Shown piece by piece: positions 40,989-52,710 of a stretch of 64,000 nt of DNA (positions are counted from its first letter, which is position 1; every line of letters begins with the position of its first letter). The position numbers and the translations under genes were made by a program. Below the pieces are notes generated by a model that ran no database searches, was not told the DNA's origin, and saw only the letters and a list, made by a program, of their open reading frames with translations. The stretch is from Apostichopus japonicus (taxonomy: Eukaryota > Echinodermata > Holothuroidea > Aspidochirotida > Stichopodidae). The DNA lies in assembly GCF_037975245.1 (NCBI RefSeq), contig NC_092568.1, positions 16,511,001 through 16,575,000 on the forward strand, read 5' to 3'.

Positions 40989-41964
40989 TTTATAACGCAC
41001 CAAGAATCCTCATCTGAGGAATCCTCAGTTATTATTCGTTTTATCGTTCAAGCTGAATATGTATATCCGCACTTAAAGTTGCCAAATTCACGTTTTAAAC
41101 TTTAAGTACTCATGTGTTCAAGAAAATAAACTTTAAACTGAATATCTATTTCTTCTTAGACTTATTGAATGTTGATTTTTATATCTGAAGTAACTAGTAT
41201 TTCCCAATTAAGTGGTTTGAAGTGAGGTTTACCCATTATAAAGATTGCAGCTAGTTCTACCCAGGCAAAAAGGCCGGTGTCACGCCCACTTTTAAAGGAA
41301 TGCAAACTCCCCATTATTCAAGGAAAACCTCGCCTTTTCCCGATAAAGGACGGAACCATTCATCTCTGTTGACCCCAAATTTCAAGCAAACCTGTAGTAG
41401 CGATTGACACTGGTAGCCACCTTACTTCTTTTTTTGGTGTAGAATATATCGCCATTTGTTACAGAACATGTAGGGAAGAATGGGTGGTAAATACTGAAAT
41501 ATCCTAATTGATTTGCAGCCAAGATTTACCGTATCTGTTATACAGAAGAAAAAATATCTTTGAAGGATATGTACGTGTAAGCTTAGTCACTTCCAATCCA
41601 AAGTCAAGTATCTTGTGCCAAAGTGTTATGCAAAGCGCCTACACTGGCATGCATGCAACCGCACATAACTTTGTCATTGAGTGTAAATACGCAGGCGCTG
41701 TACATATAACGCGATCGCGAAATTTACACACTTGAGCTCAGAGATCTCATTGTTATGGCGTCTCGGCGCTTTACAATATCATTGACAAAACTTGGAAAAA
41801 GTAACGGACATCATATCACCCTGGGCCAAACATGTTGACCAGCCTGCCAAGCCAAGTATATGCGTTTCAGGTTGACTGCATCCGAACGCGCTGTAAGAAA
41901 TAGTATTGTATAAACCATGCGTATAGAGGCGCACGCGTGTGCTGACGTCATGTTTGTGAGTTTA

Positions 41965-42324
41965 GCCCGGGTCACATCTGCGCGATTCAACTTCGAAATC
42001 AACTTTGTGGTCACATACGCGCGACTGTTCAAACAACTACGGAATCGATCGTGAAAACAATTGCGAAATGGCAGCTTATATTAATATGAGAAAATTATCT
42101 TCTGCATTTTAGACTAAACTTTTAATTCTCAGCTAATAATAATATTAAAAGTTGCTTCTGAGAAGTTGCGCTGATTAGGACATTGCTCTATTGCAAATCA
42201 ACCCAAATCGACGGCGCAACTTTTATTGCGCAACAAGTTGATACCCGTGTCTAACTACGCGATTCAACCTTCAATTGTATTGCGAGTTGAATCGCGTGTT
42301 GAATCGCGCAGATGTGACCCGGGC
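41965..42324. mobile_element. 360 bp MITE with long perfect GCCCGGGTCAC inverted ends
   Basis: The left end GCCCGGGTCACATCTGCGCG, then ATTCAA, is the exact reverse complement of the right end (TTGAAT then CGCGCAGATGTGACCCGGGC). TTTA flanks both sides (41961-41964 and 42325-42328). The interior repeats smaller CGCGATTCAAC / GTTGAATCGCG blocks. The short T/A target fits PIF/Harbinger-like or related MITEs, but 4 bp is not the classic TTA, so the class is open. Confidence 0.85.
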
Positions 42325-42491
42325 TTTAGATCTTGAACAAACATGTTGTACAGCGTCAATGTACTATAACAGATATCTAGGCAGGCGCGCGTTCTGTTAT
42401 CTGTGCGCAACGTGGATTGTCCAATCACAAACTCGGATGTATTCTACGCATTTATGGTACGTTGATCTCTGATTGGTTAAAGTTATATCTG

Positions 42492-42499
42492 TGACGTCA
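42492..42499. promoter_or_regulatory. CRE-like palindrome TGACGTCA
   Basis: Perfect CREB/ATF site 130 bp before the putative signal-peptide exon. A second TGACGTCA lies at 41943-41950 on the other side of the inserted MITE. Function is inferred. Confidence 0.4.
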
Positions 42500-42623
42500 C
42501 AATCTGATGTTAACAGATTTCTTGCCAACCACACATACACGGATTCATATGTTGGCTCGTTCATCATTAATACACATCGTATACAAAAATCTATCAATAC
42601 CAGCTTACCTATATCGAAGTTAA

Positions 42624-42767
42624 ATGGTTCGCATTTTCTTCTTCGGAGCAGCTTGTGTGCTCTGTTTAGTTGCACGTACTATCATTAATGTGCCTTTACA
42701 CGTTAATATGGAAAGTGTTGGGATTTGTGCTGACGTAAATCCATCTGAAATCACCAGTCTCAACCAG
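42624..42767 (+). CDS. Possible first coding exon with signal peptide (hypothetical)
   Basis: ATG at 42624 opens a 48-codon frame ending exactly at AACCAG|GTAAGG, a good splice donor in phase 0. The protein starts MVRIFFFGAACVLCLVART, a strong hydrophobic signal-peptide-like stretch, then a Cys-containing segment ending EITSLNQ. The family is not recognised. The perfect CRE palindrome TGACGTCA at 42492 lies 130 bp upstream. It could be the first exon of a secreted or membrane protein gene, conceivably the one whose phase-0 exons appear at 61.9 kb, but a chance open frame cannot be excluded. Confidence 0.35.
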
Positions 42768-43092
42768 GTAAGGAGCAGTTTAAATGTAAATCTGCATTTA
42801 TACCATTCTTCTTACAGAAAGACCCCTTTTCATTCCTTCCGTTACCAAAATCATCCAGTGTAGACGGTGTTGGGGACGAAAGTGAACAATTTATTTATGT
42901 TTGTCAGATAATCAATTAACACACTTCTCTTTCTGTAACCGATATTTCATCTAGGTTTGGCTAACTGACTCAATCAATCGATATGGCAGTTCAATAAGTT
43001 GAAACCTAACACAAATGCTTAATTGCATATAAAGGCCTAAAGGCTATACACATTATGCAATTTTCTATTGAATGGTAACTTATATGAATAGG

Positions 43093-43258
<166 letters not shown>

Positions 43259-44213
43259 CACTGGATTGGTATTTACGTTTACTTCTCCAAGTTGGTGCTT
43301 AGGTTTACCTGAGGTGAAATGATTGGATCAACTTGAAATTTTACATCAGTATACCTTATAGTACTAGGACTGCATTTCAGTCGTTATAAGTTGCTACCTA
43401 CTTTTTGGGTCATTTGGCAAGGAAAAATCCAATTGGTCAAACCCTTACGGTAAACCTAAGTCTTGCTCTCAAAGTATATCCCCCAGTTGGTATATAAGTT
43501 GACCTGACGTACAGGCATCCGTAGTTTTCTTGACAGCGGCAGTAGCCTGTATTCAGTGTATACGCTCTACACTGTGTACACTGTATACGCCAGGGCTAAC
43601 GCTAAAGCATACCCGTCGGCTGCATTGCATGCAACCCAATAACAGTTTCGGCTAATATAAGATGATGTGCAGTATCTGTTTCCTCTCGATGCAAGGGGAC
43701 TGGGCTTGAGATCGGGTCAGTCGTTCGCCGGGTAGTTTGGTTTTCGTGCCCAGGTTCTTCCCTTGTTGACTTTTTCTTAAAAAAAGTACCGTTAAAACGA
43801 AAACGTCTCACCAACAACTTCAGGTAAGGTCCATGAGATTAGTCAATAAAGTTTGGTGATATTAATAACGTTGATATTGTAACGTTGTTGCATACAGCTT
43901 CACGTTATTTGTTCATACCCATATTTCAATACTATAGTCTAGACTAGCTTCTAGCCTAAAACTTGTAAGGCCTAGCCTACGTTCGGCTGTAGCCTAGGGC
44001 CATAGTCCAAGTCCTAACACTACCTTAGCATTGGGTCAAGGGTAAACTGGTCTGTAGTTTGAGCTACAAATTAATACCAACTGCCAGAGAAATTAGATTT
44101 CAAGTAGGTCAGCTTAACTTCTTAGCCTACTGTGCATGTATGTATCATATATGGCCTTAGATTTTGCTGGACAATTATGTTACTGTACATTGCCCTAATC
44201 ATGACCAGATACT

Positions 44214-44818
44214 GTAGCATGGTGGGCTTATAATTGACGCACTTAAGGATTTGATCAATGATATCTATCAAGGAAAAATCCAAATTACTCAACTGTATGT
44301 GTTTTTCATATATGTAGTTCCTCAGAAATGTTCTAATCTCAAAATATTTAAGGTTCTGTGCTTATGCACCGTACAATTGAGCAGAATTTGACCACAAAAT
44401 GTCTGCCGTGTCAAGTTCTTTCATACCCCTAAATTGACACATTCGTCGATAAGCTAACTGTAGTGTAGGCCTTGGTATACATCCATTGACTTAAGATGCT
44501 GTTTGCTATGCTCTGAGCCTCTAAGCTCTGACAGGTCATGTCCCAGAGAGTAGTGTTCTCATATTGAGGTAATGTTGGGTATTTTAAGGGTGTAAGATTT
44601 CCAAATGGCCAAAAAATGTGCAAAACTGGGGGGAGGGTGTTAAAAGCTTAAAAAATACCACAATTTGGTCAGCAAATACCTCAAATGGATTCAAACTCAT
44701 GAAATATGTAATTCTGTTTGGCTGCAAAAAAGTTTAGGTGGCCTGCTGTATCGTTGCTAGTAATAATTTAAGGTGCGTCAATTACGGGGGTGCGTCAATT
44801 ATGAAGCCTTTACTATAC
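44214..44818 (+). mobile_element. GTGCGTCAATTA-family MITE, full length
   Basis: Starts GTAGCATGGTGGGCT then TATAATTGACGCAC. Ends with two spaced GTGCGTCAATTA blocks and AAGCCTTTACTATAC. About 600 bp, with no transposase. Reverse-complement counterpart of 30031-30635. Confidence 0.85.
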
Positions 44819-47800
44819 TGTACAGTAGCTATGCCTAGATTATTTTAGACTGAAGTCACCATGCAAATGTAACTTACAAGTAGCCTGTATTGAATAAAAG
44901 ATGCTATAATTGCTAGAACTTTTCAAAAAGTTCTTGGAAGTCTTTACTCTCCAAAATATTCTCAGACATTCTAGACACCACTGTACTGTAAGATGTCTGA
45001 ATATCCCAGTGAGGGTATCAATAAAAACAGTTAAAGGATATAATACTAGAAAATCCGGCATCAAATTTGGGCCAATGCAGAATACCTTTAATCTAAGTCT
45101 CTCAAGTGATGCATTGTGTTTCAAGTGTCTTATTTATAACTAGCCAAAATTTGTACAAAATAACAATGCCATGCATCCAAAAGGTTATTGAGTCAGTACA
45201 TTTCCATAATGTAACTATTACAAAAGCTGAGTGCACCTAATTAAAAGTTACCATCCTCCAAAAATCTATATAACACAAAAATTTGATAAAGCCTTCTATC
45301 CCCTCCCTTGCATATACTGTAAGTCATTTTGTTAAGTCTATTTAGATCCATAAGTAATACCAAGTTGACTAAATGTGCAATATTCAGTGTTTAAGATCTG
45401 AGCTCTGTATTGGCCCAAAATATATTGGAGAGAAGTGTACAATAAAAATTGAAATAATGCACATCTACACTCTGACCATTTGATATTTATTTGATTGGCA
45501 CTGTTAATGTTTTCTCAGACAAATTTGATGATCAACATTCTCAATCTCAAGATGAATGACAACAGCCCACTATCCAAGGGAATAACACTGTACGATGTAG
45601 CTGCCATGCAGTGAAAAAGTCAATGTTGGAACGACAGCAATCATAGCTAGAGCACAGATGCCGTCTGGGACAGACTGATGTGGTGACCTACTGCATCATT
45701 GACAGCAAAATGGAAGATATTTTCTGAATTAACCAAAAAGTAAGTTAATATTCTGTAGGTTTGACATCGCATAAACTTGATACCATAGGACTCTATTATC
45801 TCAAATACGAGTAACATCTAAGGTAATTTATTCCAAAGTTATGGAATGAAGAAAGAAACAATCAGAAGGGATGAAAACTTTTGTATGATCTGGTTAATGT
45901 GGTGGTATCTTTTCCTCTTTCTCCATAGTATTTAACTACACTAGAGCTATATCCACTCACTGGTTTTTAATCTTAAAGGTCAATGCAAGACAACACCAAA
46001 TTGTCAGGCTAGGTCCACATAAAATGTACATGCATATTTAAATTTTGAAATCTTTACAATTGGTAAAGCTTGAATGACTTGCAACTTTTAAAAGCACTTG
46101 CTATGGTAGGTAGCTGTTTCAGCTCCAATTGAATGCATGGCTGCATAAATAAAATGTGTAATGTTGTATACAAGGCAAGATGAATCAAGAATTAATGGGC
46201 CCAAAATGGGATGGATAAACGAAATTTACAGTGAAAATAGTATATATGAAAGGTTGTGAGATGATTAAAATATTGGCTGAATTACAGGAGATTTAGTTTT
46301 GTAAAGCAGTTCATTGTTTTCTTCATTTGTAGAGTGTGAGGTCTATTCGGTAATCGCAAAACATTCCAAGCTATATTGCGCGTGCTATAATTGGGACCAA
46401 ATCAACATATCTTTAAGAGAAAGCTTTTCTTTTTGTACCAACAGATGGATAGATCTACAGGCTAATACAGCAAAGGATATGCTCTAATTAGAAATGCCAG
46501 GCAAGATTATCACACAGTTTACAGTGGGGTGAATACAATCATCAACCAAGCTTTTCATCATGCTGTACATAGTAGTATACAGTAGCTCCTTGTTGGGCTT
46601 ATCAATTAAAAGCTTGCATTGAAGCCGATGCCAAGCAAAGCAAAAGTATGTCCTGTAAATCGTGAAGTAGATTCACACATCTCATGTATATCCTCTGGGA
46701 CACAGCACATCTTTCAATGGAGTTAGGAAGTTGCTGGGAATAGTTGTTGGATTGGCACAGTAATGTAGTAGCAGTAACAGAAAACTAACTAGTTCCAGGA
46801 TATGTTACACTGTTACACCATATAAAAGATAGAGGAAATTAATATTATAAGCTTCAAGCAGACAGAACCAAGAGAATGCAGACCAGTCTTCATGGGAAGT
46901 CTTCTACATATTTAACTGTATAAATGGACTCATTCTTTTGCAATGTACTTCTTGAAATATTTTAGTTTGGTGACATTGTGGCACTACATGTTTTTGTAAG
47001 TATTAGGGAACATTTGCAGCTGCTTGTCAAGAACATGGAACTTGTTATACAACTGAAGTGGTCCTGATGCTTAAGTGTTGAGGTTACTGGATATTTTGCT
47101 GCCTTACCTTGCTTTAACTGTTCTTAAATGCATTTCTCATGTTTTAAGATGTTTTAATTTTGTATTCCAAGCAAGATCAGCAAGCCATAGTACAGTAATT
47201 TTCAACAACCACCACACAGATACTTGTGCAGGACTAAGGGTATTTGTTAAGCAGATTACTATTATAAAAATCTTTCAAACTTTTATCCCTCAAAATCTCC
47301 AGGGGTACACTGCATTGTTCCTGAACCACAATTTCACAATTCTACAAGTGGGGTTCAGGGGTTATGCTGTGGGAAAAGTTTACAATTTTAGGCCTGACTT
47401 AATTACTGAAAGCTTGTGGTCTTTTATTACACCAAGAACCAGTTTATTCTTTAAACAAAATTAAATTATTTCCCCTCAAAATTGAGGGGAGTGAATACAG
47501 CAAAGGCACATGCAACTAGCACCAATGTCATGGAAACCTAGTGCAGCCCAATGAAACATACTGTAAAACCACAACATTTGTAACTATAGGTATGAAATTG
47601 TGCAATCCAGGGGTATTGTGTATAATTTTGTCCCTCCAAGCATGGAAACTCCATGATATTGTGGTAATTTGCATTGGTTACGGTATTGGATACATGTGCC
47701 TATACTGGTAAGTCTAGATAAATACTTGAGGTATAAGTTAGTTCCCAAAATGTTTCTCATGTATGAGAGAGGTCAGTAAATTGAGGTAATGTAATAGTGC

Positions 47801-48599
47801 AAGTATCCTGGTTTATGTGAAATAAATTTTGTGGAAAATATAAACTGGGATTGAAATTACAATCAACTGCTTGAATATGATTGTACAATTTTTATTGTGT
47901 CTCGTCTTTTAATATCATGCTAATCTCCACTACTGTATGTGTTTGGTAATAAGCCAGATTTCTGGGTAGAAGTTTAAAAAAGCAAATCGTCAACAATTTT
48001 TGATGAATTTTAAGCAATCACATTCACTGCCTCTATCTCTGTTTATGTTTTGAGTCAGCAACACAGTATACTGTACAGTAGTGTACAGAAAGGGACACTT
48101 TCTGTTGTATTCCTAATCAATTGAAAATTGTTTGTTGTTTGACTGTTTGTAGCAGTATTCCTCTGAGGAGTGAAAAAAATAAACATACAGTGAACAGTTG
48201 CAACTGTGCATGCATTTATACATTACTTAAATTATGTTCTGATGAAATTCATGTAATATTCACTGTCGATTTTAGTTCAAAACTGTCAGTATACCATTAG
48301 TTCCTGAGCCATAATTTTTTTGCTTTAAAAATCTGGCTTTGAGTGTATAGTATTTTGTCAAAAACATAAAAGTGGAGGGGCTGCTTATCATCATTCCCTG
48401 AACAGGCTTACCCAATTTGTTAACTATAATGGTAACATATCAAAATGTCTGGGGACTTGCCACAGTGCTGACAATTTTCAAATATTTCCATGGTTCCACC
48501 AGGGATGTTAGAGATGGACAAACAACATTTGAGCTTTCTTTAACGTTTGTTTTGTGCCGACATTAATACTGTTTTTGGTCCAATACTAATACCTAAATA
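44819..48599. other. Gene-poor stretch, nothing firmly supported
   Basis: AT-rich sequence without recognisable exons, RNA genes or element ends. The longest frame (47075-47464, 129 codons) has no family motif and AT-driven composition; I do not call it a gene. Confidence 0.5.
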
Positions 48600-49471
48600 G
48601 GGTGACAGGACAAAATCCCCCAGACAAAGTCCCCCTAGGACAAAATCCCCCAGAGCCAAAATCCCCCTGGACAAAATCCCCCTAGGACAAAATCCACCCA
48701 AGCCAAAATCTCCCCAAGCTATAAAAAATCCCATTAATTCTTTACAAAAATGCGTCATCCCGGTCCCCGGTATCGTCATCCAGTACCGTCATCCGGTACC
48801 CTCACCAGTATTTCCATTGGTACTCTCAGTGGTTCCCGGACCAGTACTCCGACCATACCCCGACCGGTACCTTAATAGTGAGCCTGACAGTTACCCCCAC
48901 CGGTGCTCCTCCCTGACCAGTACCCTGGACTGTACCCCGGCCGGTACCTCGACCGGTATCCCAACTGGTATCCTGAAAGGCACCCTGACACATACTCTGA
49001 CACGTACCCTTACTAGTACTGGTACAATAAACAGTAATTTGACCGGTCCCTTAAATGTCACAACATGGAGCTATATCCCATGGCCACACTAACAGGTAGC
49101 CTTGCAATTACCCTCAATGAACTCCGGACCAGTCCCCTAACCAGTATCCTGACCAGTACCCTAACCAGTACACTGAGTGGAACCCTGACTGGTAGAGTGA
49201 CCAGTATGATGACCGGTACCCTGACCAGTCACATGACCAGTACCTTGACCGGTACCCTCACAGGTACCCTAACAGGAGCCCTCACAGTTACACTCGCCAG
49301 TACCCTCACTAGTACCCTGACCAATCCCCTGAACGGTACCCTAACCAGTGCAATGTCCCATGCCTTGACTGTCACACCTGGGCCATCGCTGGTTGTTGCA
49401 GGCAGGCTTTGTATGGGTCAGTGGGATATTGTCTGGGGGGATTTTGTCCGGGGGATTTTGTCCTAGAACCC
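48600..49471. mobile_element. Inverted-repeat element carrying a 12 bp minisatellite
   Basis: 872 bp bounded by GGGTGACAGGACAAAATCC on the left and the reverse complement of GGGTTCTAGGACAAAATCC on the right. It is flanked by CTAAATA on both sides (48593-48599 and 49472-49478; 8 bp if CCTAAATA is counted with overlap). The left arm repeats the GGACAAAATCCCCC motif about six times; the right arm has the same motif inverted. Between them are ~50 diverged copies of a ~12 bp unit like CCGGTACCCTGA. No transposase is present. The period of 12 keeps frames open and creates Thr/Leu-rich pseudo-proteins. Confidence 0.8.
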
Positions 49472-49641
49472 CTAAATATCACTCAAAACGGATAATGGTA
49501 CCAGACGGTACCTGTACGTTGTCTGCTAGATTCATACGATGTCAAAAGGCTAGAACATGCACTATAATACTGTTATCAGTCGCCAGTAGGTATATACCAC
49601 ACTCATCTCATATCAGTATTTGTTTCTAATGTCATAACAGG

Positions 49642-49971
49642 CAGTGGCGGAGCGTCCATACAGTCAGGCGGGGGGGGGGGCGGACTCAAATGGGAAGCTG
49701 GCGCCCTTTTCAGCTATTCAACACTTTTTACTTATTCGCGATTATTTACTTTTTTATTGCGCTCTCATCTACCTATTGACATTTGTCACATTTTGTTGGC
49801 GATGACACCTATACCTAAAGGGTCATTTCCGGCGATATAGGGAGTATCTTTACTCGAAAGATTTCTGTACGCTCTGCGCCAACCTGCGGTAGCGCTCTGC
49901 TTAGATAAAGTCGAAAGCGCCCGTACAGACCTTTCTCGCCCCTCTGACCAATATCCCTAGCTCCGCCACTG
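49642..49971. mobile_element. CAGTGGCGGAGC-family MITE, left member of a composite
   Basis: Ends CAGTGGCGGAGC and GCTCCGCCACTG. It lacks ~38 bp present in the other copies (after GATGACACCTAT). The left flank is ATAACAGG and the right flank is GCTCCCAA, so this copy has no ordinary target duplication of its own. Core GTACGCTCTGCGCCAAC from 49867. Confidence 0.9.
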
Positions 49972-51677
49972 GCTCCCAATCTTCTTCCCCGTCAATCCGT
50001 CTAGTACCCCCCCCCCCCCTTCCCCAACCGAACCTCGTATGTTAAAGGAATATCTAATGATTAGAGACACTTATTCTAATGTTAAATCAGCAAAGAGCAA
50101 GCAATAATGATTTTATCACTAAGATTTTTTTAATTTCTCAGTTACACCGTCATTTAACTTCCCACTCAATCTTACACTCCCTGATACTCTTCCATCCCAA
50201 TGTAGGAAACTTCATCGTTACACGCAGCACGCAACGATCCTTGTTCTACTTAATTGATCCTTACTGAGTCTTTCAACTTAAAAGCATATTTTTTTTCAAA
50301 TAGCTATAGATTAGTGAAAGTTACACAGTTTAATAAATTAGAAGCATCTCCTTGTTAAAGAATTGTATTATCGGCGTATAGTCTTCCGATAAGCGTAACT
50401 TAGGTTTGAAAGAAATCAATGGGAGCAGGCAGTAATGATATATTTTCAAATCTCTTATTGAACGAATTATTAGCCCCCTGGTTACATCGTCATTTATCAT
50501 CCCTCCCCCATCCTGCCCTACCCTTCTTCACCTCACACACTCCGCTCTATAGGGTTAAAAGAAATCAGCGAGTGCAGGCAGTAATGAAATTTACTTACAT
50601 TAATGAATTTTTTAAATCTCATTTAGGACAAATTATTAGGTCCCCTGGTAACATCATTTACCCCCCCCCCATTCTCCCCCTTCCCTTCCTTACAATCACC
50701 GCTTCTCTTACACCTAATATATGAGATATCCTCGCAAAGCGTGATGAACTAGGTCCCTCATTTATCTAATGCGTGGAAGGAACTCGAAACTTTCTTCCTT
50801 ATCCGCCTATTCCAAGCTTTCTCCAAGAAAAGAGTTACAGTACCTATTACCCAGATTTTTAAAAATAGCCTCCCTCCTCATAAAACGTGATGATCTATGT
50901 CTCTCATTAATCTAAAGCATGGATGAACTACCAACTTTAAGCATATTACAAAGTTTTTCCACAAAAGAGCTACGGAACCTACTACACACAAATTATGTAA
51001 ATGTCACTAAACGGCATCCGTAGGGACATCGTTTTTTGGTCCACATTTGAGTTTCCATCATATCTTTGTTCTGCTTTTCATACATATCTTTTATTGTGAT
51101 TGTTATGATAACCACATCTAAGGACTTTTGAGTCGTATTATTGTATCCAGTGGAATTGTCTCGCTGAGATATAAAAGGATGAATTTTCCGTACGTTTTCA
51201 CGGTAGGCCCCTCTGTTCAAGGTCAATGCACGACTATAACATTAGGTCCACTAAGTGCGGATATTGGTCTCCATTTGCCACTATTGCAGTAAATCCAACC
51301 GAGCAACGTGTCTACGGTGTCTCTTAAAAGACAATATTATTAACAAATTCGAAAAGAATTTTTAATCTCTTTGGTGTCATTTTAAAAGTATTTCTGATAA
51401 CATTACGTACAGAATTCTTTTATATGAGAAAGGTACATATCAGAAACATGACAATGACCGTGATAAAACCAATTTCAAGATTACTAGCGATCAATTCGCT
51501 CAATTTGTTTCAAAAAATGATTGAAAAGTGATATGAATTCCTCCTCATTCATTCTTTTTATTTGAGCATGTTGAACGCTTGTGATAACATGTCATTACGA
51601 ATCATTGCAGACGCTCACCCAAACCGTTAAAAAATACCCTCCCTCTCCCCCCTTCTCTTCCTACACTGAGCTCCCAA
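49972..51677. repeat. Repeat-rich DNA between the two composite MITEs
   Basis: 1,706 bp bounded by GCTCCCAA at both ends (49972-49979 and 51670-51677). It has three related units around GAGCAAGCAATAATGA (50084), GAGCAGGCAGTAATGA (50424) and GTGCAGGCAGTAATGA (50573), each followed by TTACA(C/T)CGTCATTTA-like and C-rich blocks. Two further units around AAAGCGTGATGAACTA (50739) and AAAACGTGATGATCTA (50883) follow. No gene is recognised. Confidence 0.75.
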
Positions 51678-52054
51678 CAGTGGCGGAGCGTCAATACAGT
51701 CAGGGGCGGATGCCCCCCCCCCCCCTCAACGGACTAATATGGACTGCTGGCGCCCTTTTCAGCTATTGATCACTTCTTTTACTTATTCGCGAGTATTGAC
51801 TTTTTTATGGCGCTCTCATCTACCTATTGACATTTGTCACATTTTGTTGGCGATGACACCTATTTATTCTTCGTTTATCTGCAAATTAGCAAGGCCCGGA
51901 AAGGGTCATTTCCGGCCATATAGGGAGTATCTTTACTCAAAAGATTTCTGTACGCTCTGCGCCAACCTGTGGTGGCGCTCCGCTTAGATAAAGTCGAAAG
52001 CGCCCATACAGACCATTCTCACCCCCTCTTACCAATACCCCTAGCTCCGCCACG
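51678..52054. mobile_element. CAGTGGCGGAGC-family MITE, right member of a composite
   Basis: Starts CAGTGGCGGAGC and ends GCTCCGCCACG (one T lost). The left flank is GCTCCCAA and the right flank is ATAACAGG (52055-52062), the mirror arrangement of the copy at 49642. Core GTACGCTCTGCGCCAAC from 51950. Confidence 0.9.
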
Positions 52055-52254
52055 ATAACAGGAGTGACTTTCCATATGTTATTGGTAGGAAATTGCAGGA
52101 ATTATTGGAATCCTCAATGAAAACTATACGTAGGTAGCCTTGTTTGCGTGGGGATTGAGTTGTGTAGGTGTTACACAAAAATGTAGATATGCTTTCTTTA
52201 TTCTTGTGGAAAGCCGCTTTCACTTTGATATCAGATAAACCTGTGGTACATGCA

Positions 52255-52710
52255 GTGACGTAGCCAGGATTGTTCCAGTGGAGGGGGTGGGCGCTTGGGG
52301 GGGGGGCCTTGAACAATTCCTGGGAGGGCGTCTTGTTACTACCTGAGTGGAGTGCCACCATATGGGTTGGCGCTCAGCATACGGGAAATTTTCAGCTATA
52401 AAGACCTCCTAGATCGTTGGAAATAACACTTCCCAGGCCTTGTAAGCTGCTCTAAAGTTTCACAGCATCCTTTATTTTGAGATCCCCATGTCTTGATATG
52501 GTCATCAAATAGTTTAGAGAAATAGAAGAAAAAAGACAATCTGGTAAGTTGCTTTGAAATATCATGACATATCTCGGCCTATGCGCTATGTCACGTCAGG
52601 TTTTTCAGCAACTATAGCCTACTGCCGGTCCGCGGTCGAAGGGTCGTTCATGAGTGGTCATCATGGAGATTCGATACCATGCAGACCAATGAATGATATA
52701 TTTTTCGCAC
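52255..52710. mobile_element. Left and middle part of a CAGTGACGTAGC-ended element
   Basis: Begins CAGTGACGTAGCCAGG with a G-rich left arm typical of these MITEs and includes the segment (52572-52710) shared with 25982-26117. The right end is missing. Confidence 0.55.

Noticed and set aside
45540-45614. Open segment after TTTTCTCAG that could be an exon
   Set aside because: Ends in a stop without a donor, short, no recognised motif.
47075-47464. 129-codon open frame
   Set aside because: No recognisable motif, AT-driven composition, no convincing splice or promoter context; likely chance.
49065-49400. CRISPR-like array of short repeats
   Set aside because: Units are contiguous 12 bp copies with no unique spacers, in a eukaryotic context; it is a minisatellite.
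48540-49629. Thr/Leu-rich and Gly/Leu-rich frames
   Set aside because: Produced by the 12 bp minisatellite and the repeated GGACAAAATCCCCC arms; not genes.
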